Source of the DNA: Winogradskyella immobilis
Lineage (GTDB): Bacteria; Bacteroidota; Bacteroidia; Flavobacteriales; Flavobacteriaceae
NCBI RefSeq assembly: GCF_021887715.1
Contig: NZ_JAIQXX010000004.1
Location: forward strand, 124,001-188,000
Direction: 5' to 3'
Length of the DNA stretch: 64,000 bases
A program made the translations under genes and the position numbers. The notes under the pieces are model-generated. The model saw nothing but the letters and a program-made list of their open reading frames with translations. It made no database searches and was not told where the DNA came from. Below, piece by piece: positions 59,327-64,000 of the stretch. Each line of letters starts with the position of its first letter. The first letter of the stretch is position 1.

Positions 59327-60124
59327 ATGAAATCTATAATTAAAAAGTATGTTGTAGTAATTACTTTATTACTATTAATATCAAGCTGTAAACAAACACA
59401 ATCTGAAAACACTTTAGAAGAAAAACAACTAAACGAAGTTTTGGTTATGGGGATGATCCACGGTGGTCACCTTACCGATAGCGTATATACTACAGCTTAC
59501 GTGGAAAAACTAATTAGAGAAATCAACCCCGATTATATCTTAACAGAAATTCCACCAGATCTTTTTGAAGCTGCTATGGAAGGATTTAAACGCGATGATA
59601 GTATTTCTGAACCTCGTGTGATGCGTTTTCCTGAATATACAGATGCCGTATTTCCGTTAACTAAAGAAATGGATTTTGAGATTATTCCAACGGCAGGCTG
59701 GACCAGACCTATGGCATTAGAGCGTAGTCAAAAACTAAGAGCTATTAGTGAAGATCCAAATCGTGCAGACGATTGGGCAGCATATAGAAAAGGAAATCGT
59801 GAATCAGACTCTATATACCGAGCAACAGGAAAAGTAAACGACCCCTATTTTATTCATACCGATGAGTACGATCGTATTCAAGATATTGCATTGCAACCTT
59901 ATAACAAGTTGTTTAATGTAGAGCTTGGTCTTGGAGGTTGGGAGAATATCAATATTGCACATTATTGGCATATTGAAAAAGCGCTAGAAAAACACCGCTA
60001 CAAAGGAAAACGTATTTTAATTACGTATGGCGCAGGACATAAAGGTTGGTTCTTAAGACAGCTTCGTAAGCGTGACGATATCAAATTATTAGATATGAAA
60101 CCTTTTTTAGATGCCATTCAGTAA
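59327..60124 (+). CDS. Lipoprotein of unknown function (TraB/ChaN-like features)
   Basis: A 265-residue lipoprotein: lipobox ISSC in the first 22 residues. The mature part opens with LVMGMIHGGHLTDS and closes with RILITYGAGHKGWFLRQL, a pair of His-containing motifs reminiscent of TraB/ChaN-like or DUF5694 proteins. The identity is uncertain and I do not assign a reaction. The TTG at 59324 opens the frame; the ATG at 59327 is chosen. It stands alone after E1. Confidence 0.7.
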   Translation: MKSIIKKYVVVITLLLLISSCKQTQSENTLEEKQLNEVLVMGMIHGGHLTDSVYTTAYVEKLIREINPDYILTEIPPDLFEAAMEGFKRDDSISEPRVMRFPEYTDAVFPLTKEMDFEIIPTAGWTRPMALERSQKLRAISEDPNRADDWAAYRKGNRESDSIYRATGKVNDPYFIHTDEYDRIQDIALQPYNKLFNVELGLGGWENINIAHYWHIEKALEKHRYKGKRILITYGAGHKGWFLRQLRKRDDIKLLDMKPFLDAIQ

Positions 60125-60138
60125 TTCTAAATAAAGAG

Positions 60139-60163
60139 ATGTCTGTTCAAGCGTAGTCGAGAA
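60139..60163 (+). repeat. GTCTGTTCAAGCGTAGTCGAGAAC repeat fragment
   Basis: A degenerate member of the GTC..AGCG.AGTCGA family, in the 72-base gap before the dehydrogenase gene. Confidence 0.5.
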
Positions 60164-60196
60164 CTAATCAATTTTAAAAAAGAGATAATATAGCGA

Positions 60197-61237
60197 GTGA
60201 AAGCAGCCGTTTTTGAAAAATTCCAAGGACCAATAACGGTTCAAAATGTTAAAGACCCAATACCAAAAAATGATGGTGTGGTTATAAAAGTAAGTGCTAC
60301 AGGCTTGTGCCGTAGCGATTGGCACGGATGGATGGGACACGATAGTGATATTGATTTACCTCACGTACCTGGACACGAACTAGCGGGAACTATTGAAACA
60401 GTTGGTAAGGATGTAAAAAACTTTAAAGTAGGTGATCGTGTAACCGTACCTTTTGTTTGTGGTTGTGGTATTTGCGGGCAATGTATTTCAGGAAATCATC
60501 AAGTATGTGATACACAATCGCAGCCTGGTTTTACACATTGGGGTTCGTTTGCAGAATACGTCGCTTTAGATTATGCAGACACAAATTTGGTAAAGCTGCC
60601 TAATGAAATTGATAATGTCACTGCAGCAACTTTAGGCTGTCGATTTATTACATCTTATCGTGCTATTGTAGCACAAGGAGAAGTAGCTGGTGGTCAATAT
60701 GTGGTAATTCACGGTTGTGGTGGTGTAGGACTTTCAGCTATTATGATTGCAAATGCTTTAGGAGCGCAAGTGATTGCTGTAGATATTAATGAGGACACAC
60801 TAAATTTTGCAAAAGAAATAGGCGCAGTAGAAACTATAAATGCTAGTAATCATCCAAGTGTAGTTGAAGAAATTAAATCCATCACTAATGGCGGTGCGCA
60901 CGTTTCTATGGATGCTTTGGGAAGTGCAACTACCTGTTTTAATTCTATTTCTGGTTTGCGAAAACGAGGTAAACATATTCAAGTTGGTTTGATGACAGGA
61001 GATCATCAAAATGCTAAAGTGCCTATGGTTAAAATACTAGCAGATGAATTGGAAGTGATAGGAAGCCACGGAATGCAAGCGTTTAAATATCCCGAAATGT
61101 TAGAGATGATTAAAAACAGGAAATTACATCCAGAAAAATTAATCGAACGTACCATTAGTTTAGAAGAAGCAACGACAGAATTACCAAGAATGAATGCGTT
61201 TAAGAACAGAGGAGTATTAGTGATAGATAGTTTTTAA
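60197..61237 (+). CDS. Zinc-dependent medium-chain alcohol dehydrogenase
   Basis: A 346-residue MDR dehydrogenase, GTG start. Catalytic zinc ligands: Cys in [10 protein letters not shown], and HVPGHELAG. Structural zinc: [17 protein letters not shown] (Cys spacing 2-2-7). Rossmann: [14 protein letters not shown]. The substrate is unknown; the sequence resembles the group acting on primary alcohols and aldehydes. It ends three bases before the amidohydrolase start. Confidence 0.9.
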   Translation: MKAAVFEKFQGPITVQNVKDPIPKNDGVVIKVSATGLCRSDWHGWMGHDSDIDLPHVPGHELAGTIETVGKDVKNFKVGDRVTVPFVCGCGICGQCISGNHQVCDTQSQPGFTHWGSFAEYVALDYADTNLVKLPNEIDNVTAATLGCRFITSYRAIVAQGEVAGGQYVVIHGCGGVGLSAIMIANALGAQVIAVDINEDTLNFAKEIGAVETINASNHPSVVEEIKSITNGGAHVSMDALGSATTCFNSISGLRKRGKHIQVGLMTGDHQNAKVPMVKILADELEVIGSHGMQAFKYPEMLEMIKNRKLHPEKLIERTISLEEATTELPRMNAFKNRGVLVIDSF

Positions 61238-61240
61238 AAA

Positions 61241-62662
61241 ATGAAAAACCCATTACTTTTTAGCTTATTGATGATATTGTTTTTTGGTTGTAAAACTGAA
61301 AACAAGAAGACGTTCGATATGATAGTAACCAATGGGAATATCATTAATATCGAAACAGGAGCAATTGAGCAACAAGATATTTTTATCAATGAAGGTCGTA
61401 TCGTTAATATAAAACCAGCAGTAGAGTATTCTAATATCACTTCAGAAAAAATAATTGATGCTACAGGTAAATACGTCTTACCAGGGTTTTGGGATAATCA
61501 CGTACATTTTAGAGGTGGAGATACCTTAATTCAAGCCAATAAAGACTTTCTAAAACTATTTATAATGAATGGCATTACAACCGTTCGTGATGCAGGTGGC
61601 GATTTAACACCATCGGTTTTAGAATGGAATACTCAAATTGCTAATAATGAATTAATGGGGCCTACAATTTTCACTTCTGGCCCTAAATTAGATGGACCTA
61701 ATGCAACTTGGGCTGGTTCTTTGGTGGTAACTAATCCAAAAGATGTATCAAAAGCTCTAGATTCATTAGAAGTATTAAAAACCGATTTTGTAAAAATATA
61801 CGAAAGCCGAATTTCTAGAGAAGCATACTTAGAAACAGTGAAGCAAGCGACCTCTAGAGGACTCATCACTTCAGGGCATATGCCGTTTACTGTTGAGCTT
61901 ACAGAAAATATTGAAGCTGGTATAGGCGCAATTGAACATTTATATTATGTGTTAAAAGGATGCTCTTCAAAAGAGCAAGAGATTACACAAGCCATTATAA
62001 ATAGAGAGTATGGTTTTTGGCAATCGATGGCTAAACTCATTGCAACCTATGATGAGTTTACAGCAGAAAATACATTCAAACAATTAAAGGAAAATAATGT
62101 TTACGTTGTACCTACACTTCATATAGGAAATGTATTGAGTTACTTAGATGAAGAGGACCATACTAATGATGCGTATTTAAAATTAATGCCAGCAGGAATT
62201 ATTACAACTTACCAAGGTCGAATTAATAGCGCTTTAAATGGTTCTGAAAAAGCACGACAAGATCGAAAAGCTTTAAATTCATTTTTTAAAAAATTATCAA
62301 AATCATTAAATGATGCAGGCGTTAGTTTGTTAGCTGGTTCAGATAGCGGTGCATTTAATTCATTTACCTATCCAGGTATTTCATTGCATAAAGAATTGGA
62401 AGCTATGGTTAATTCGGGAATTTCAAATTTAGAAGCACTACAAACATCAGCGTATAATGGATCTAAATTTTTAGAAAAAGGTGAAGATTATGGTACAATC
62501 GAAACTGGTAAAAAAGCAGATTTAGTGGTTTTAAACGCAAACCCATTGATAGAAATTACACAAACTAGAAATATTTATAGAATTACTAAAAACAATCAAA
62601 TATACAATCCGCAGACTATTGCAAAAACTATTGACTGTGAAGATTGTATTATTCAAAATTAA
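61241..62662 (+). CDS. Metal-dependent amidohydrolase lipoprotein (imidazolonepropionase-like)
   Basis: A 473-residue lipoprotein: lipobox LFFGC near residue 16, then an amidohydrolase fold with metal motif WDNHVHFRGG, the Lys region DFVKIYES, SGHMPF, GAIEHLYY, and the terminal Asp in LAGSDSGAF. It resembles exported dipeptidases and prolidase-like amidohydrolases of flavobacteria; the substrate is unknown. It is followed after six bases by a second, related gene. Confidence 0.85.
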   Translation: MKNPLLFSLLMILFFGCKTENKKTFDMIVTNGNIINIETGAIEQQDIFINEGRIVNIKPAVEYSNITSEKIIDATGKYVLPGFWDNHVHFRGGDTLIQANKDFLKLFIMNGITTVRDAGGDLTPSVLEWNTQIANNELMGPTIFTSGPKLDGPNATWAGSLVVTNPKDVSKALDSLEVLKTDFVKIYESRISREAYLETVKQATSRGLITSGHMPFTVELTENIEAGIGAIEHLYYVLKGCSSKEQEITQAIINREYGFWQSMAKLIATYDEFTAENTFKQLKENNVYVVPTLHIGNVLSYLDEEDHTNDAYLKLMPAGIITTYQGRINSALNGSEKARQDRKALNSFFKKLSKSLNDAGVSLLAGSDSGAFNSFTYPGISLHKELEAMVNSGISNLEALQTSAYNGSKFLEKGEDYGTIETGKKADLVVLNANPLIEITQTRNIYRITKNNQIYNPQTIAKTIDCEDCIIQN

Positions 62663-62668
62663 ACACGA

Positions 62669-64000
62669 ATGCGAAATTTTATTTTTTTAATAGGAACATT
62701 AATCTTGTGTTCTTGTAATCAAACACAGGTTAGTGAAACAGCAATTTTAATAACAGATACAAATGTACTTAATGTTCGAAACGGTGCTATCGTTGAGCAT
62801 AGATATGTTGTTGTTGATTCAGGGAAAATTAAAAGTATTTCTGAAGCTGTTGAAAATCAAAATGCTTATAAGACAGTTATTGACGGAACAGATAAATTTT
62901 TAATGCCTGGGTTAGCAGAGATGCATGCACACATCCCGCAACCTTCAACTAGAAACCCTGAAATAGTTGATGAAACTCTGTTTTTGTATTTGTCTAATGG
63001 TATTACGACTATTCGCGGAATGCTAGGTCATCCGTCTCATTTGGAGCTTAGAGAGAAAGCATTGAATAACGAAATATTATCCCCTCGAATTTACACATCT
63101 AGTCCATCATTAAACGGTAATACTATTAGCACTAAAGAAGAAGCCGTTGAAAAAGTAACACAATATCAAAAAGAGGGTTATGATTTTTTAAAAATACACC
63201 CGGGAATTCAACTAGACGTTTTTGATACAGCTGTAGAAACAGCTAATAAAGTAGGTATTCCATTTGCAGGTCATGTACCTGTTGATGTTGGTGTACGTCA
63301 CGCTATGGAAAGTGGTTATGCATCCATAGATCATGTGGATGGGTTTTTAGAAGGTTTAGTCCCACAATCAGCTAATGTAGATCCTAATGCAAATGGATTT
63401 TTCGGTTATGCATTTACACCTTTAGCAGATGTGAAATATATGGATGAACTGGTAGATATGGCAAAAGAAAATGAGGTTTGGATCGTTTCAACACAAAGTC
63501 TTTACGAGCGTTGGTTTGCGCCTATAAGTGGTGAAGAATTATCTAAGCAACCAGAAATGAAATATATGGCTGCATCTACATTAAAAAACTGGATAACTAG
63601 AAAAGCGCAATTAACAGAAACTGATGATTTTGATGTTGAACAGTGGCAACAATTCAATACAATTAGAAGACAGTTGATGAGAAAATTACAAAATAAAGGT
63701 CATGGTATGTTATTGGGTTCTGACGCACCACAATTATTTAATGTTCCAGGATTTTCTATTCATCATGAAATTGATGGCATGAGGCGAGCTGGTTTAACAC
63801 CTTTGCAAATTATACAATCCGGAACTATCAATCCAGCCAAATACTTTAATGAAGAAGGTACTTATGGGGAAGTTAGAGTTGGTGTTGATGCTGATTTAAT
63901 TCTGCTGAATGCAAATCCTTTACAAGATCTTAAAGCGTTAAAAGATTTTACAGGTGTTATGGTAAGAGGACAGTGGTTATCAAAAGAAAGTATCGACGCT
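62669..64000 (+). CDS. Second amidohydrolase lipoprotein (3' end beyond the window)
   Basis: The frame is open from the ATG at 62669 to the window edge (444 codons) with no stop, so the gene is truncated by the window. It has a lipobox LILCSC, metal motif GLAEMHAHIPQP, Lys in YDFLKIHPG, AGHVPVDVG, SIDHVDGF and GSDAPQLF, that is, the same active-site set as its neighbour. It is probably a paralogue from tandem duplication. Nearly the whole domain is present. Confidence 0.88.
   Translation, partial: MRNFIFLIGTLILCSCNQTQVSETAILITDTNVLNVRNGAIVEHRYVVVDSGKIKSISEAVENQNAYKTVIDGTDKFLMPGLAEMHAHIPQPSTRNPEIVDETLFLYLSNGITTIRGMLGHPSHLELREKALNNEILSPRIYTSSPSLNGNTISTKEEAVEKVTQYQKEGYDFLKIHPGIQLDVFDTAVETANKVGIPFAGHVPVDVGVRHAMESGYASIDHVDGFLEGLVPQSANVDPNANGFFGYAFTPLADVKYMDELVDMAKENEVWIVSTQSLYERWFAPISGEELSKQPEMKYMAASTLKNWITRKAQLTETDDFDVEQWQQFNTIRRQLMRKLQNKGHGMLLGSDAPQLFNVPGFSIHHEIDGMRRAGLTPLQIIQSGTINPAKYFNEEGTYGEVRVGVDADLILLNANPLQDLKALKDFTGVMVRGQWLSKESIDA

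Overview
The window is chromosomal DNA of a low-GC Bacteroidota, almost certainly a gliding member of the Flavobacteriaceae. The evidence is the gldA, gldB and gldC genes, the nadE-gldB-gldC order, promoters of the Bacteroidota type (-7 TAnnTTTG), an arginine operon with an N-succinylornithine-type transcarbamylase, lipoproteins, and paired DUF3857 transglutaminase proteins. I see no rRNA, tRNA, CRISPR array, prophage or transposase gene. I cannot name the genus.

Layout. 0-2 kb: metK (minus strand) behind a SAM-II riboswitch, and a DUF302 lipoprotein. 2.1-10.6 kb: the arginine operon (GNAT acyltransferase, argG, argC, argD, argF', argB, argE, argH), preceded by a leader with Arg-rich reading frames and a hairpin. 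10.7-14.6 kb: a metX-like acyltransferase, a PagL-like outer-membrane protein, a DUF2807 lipoprotein and gldA. 14.7-18.1 kb: an aromatic amino acid operon (aminotransferase, tyrA, DAHP synthase-chorismate mutase) behind a Phe/Tyr/Trp-rich leader peptide and a perfect terminator. 18.1-28.6 kb: rsgA, dtd, two DUF3857 proteins, a MazG-type hydrolase, aroA, queA, rlmN and a polyprenyl synthase. 28.7-37 kb: an ECF sigma, anti-sigma and outer-membrane module, a zinc-ligand-less dnaG, a response regulator with a degenerate receiver, nadE, gldB, gldC and a DUF4230 protein. 37.1-54.5 kb: an aromatic amino acid hydroxylase, a TetR regulator and the phenylacetate catabolic operon (paaE, A, B, C, D, VOC, G, H, I, J, Z, F, Y). 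54.6-64 kb: branched-chain keto acid dehydrogenase E2 and fused E1 with ilvE between them, a lipoprotein, a zinc alcohol dehydrogenase and two amidohydrolase lipoproteins, the last cut by the window edge.

How the parts work together. Amino acid synthesis (Arg, Met/SAM, aromatic) sits in the left part. Much of it appears to be controlled by cis-acting RNA: a SAM-II aptamer and two candidate leader-peptide attenuators. Amino acid breakdown (Phe/phenylacetate and branched chain) sits in the right part. The paa operon probably answers to the TetR protein, through a 16-bp perfect palindrome at its first promoter.

Most unusual features. The paa operon is densely invaded by small palindromic repeats. 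One family has seven copies, all between 40.6 and 54 kb. A 432-bp unit with 31-bp terminal inverted repeats carries a DUF559 (Vsr-like) nuclease ORF and is fused in frame to a threonine dehydratase-like gene, with its right terminal repeat translated as the linker. A four-helix-bundle ORF and a DUF6090 ORF sit among the same repeats. Another repeat family appears inside coding sequences (E1, E2, paaH) and as the insert inside the SAM-II riboswitch. The DUF559 unit and its repeats are my best candidate for a poorly described system: a minimal, transposase-less, nuclease-linked palindromic element.
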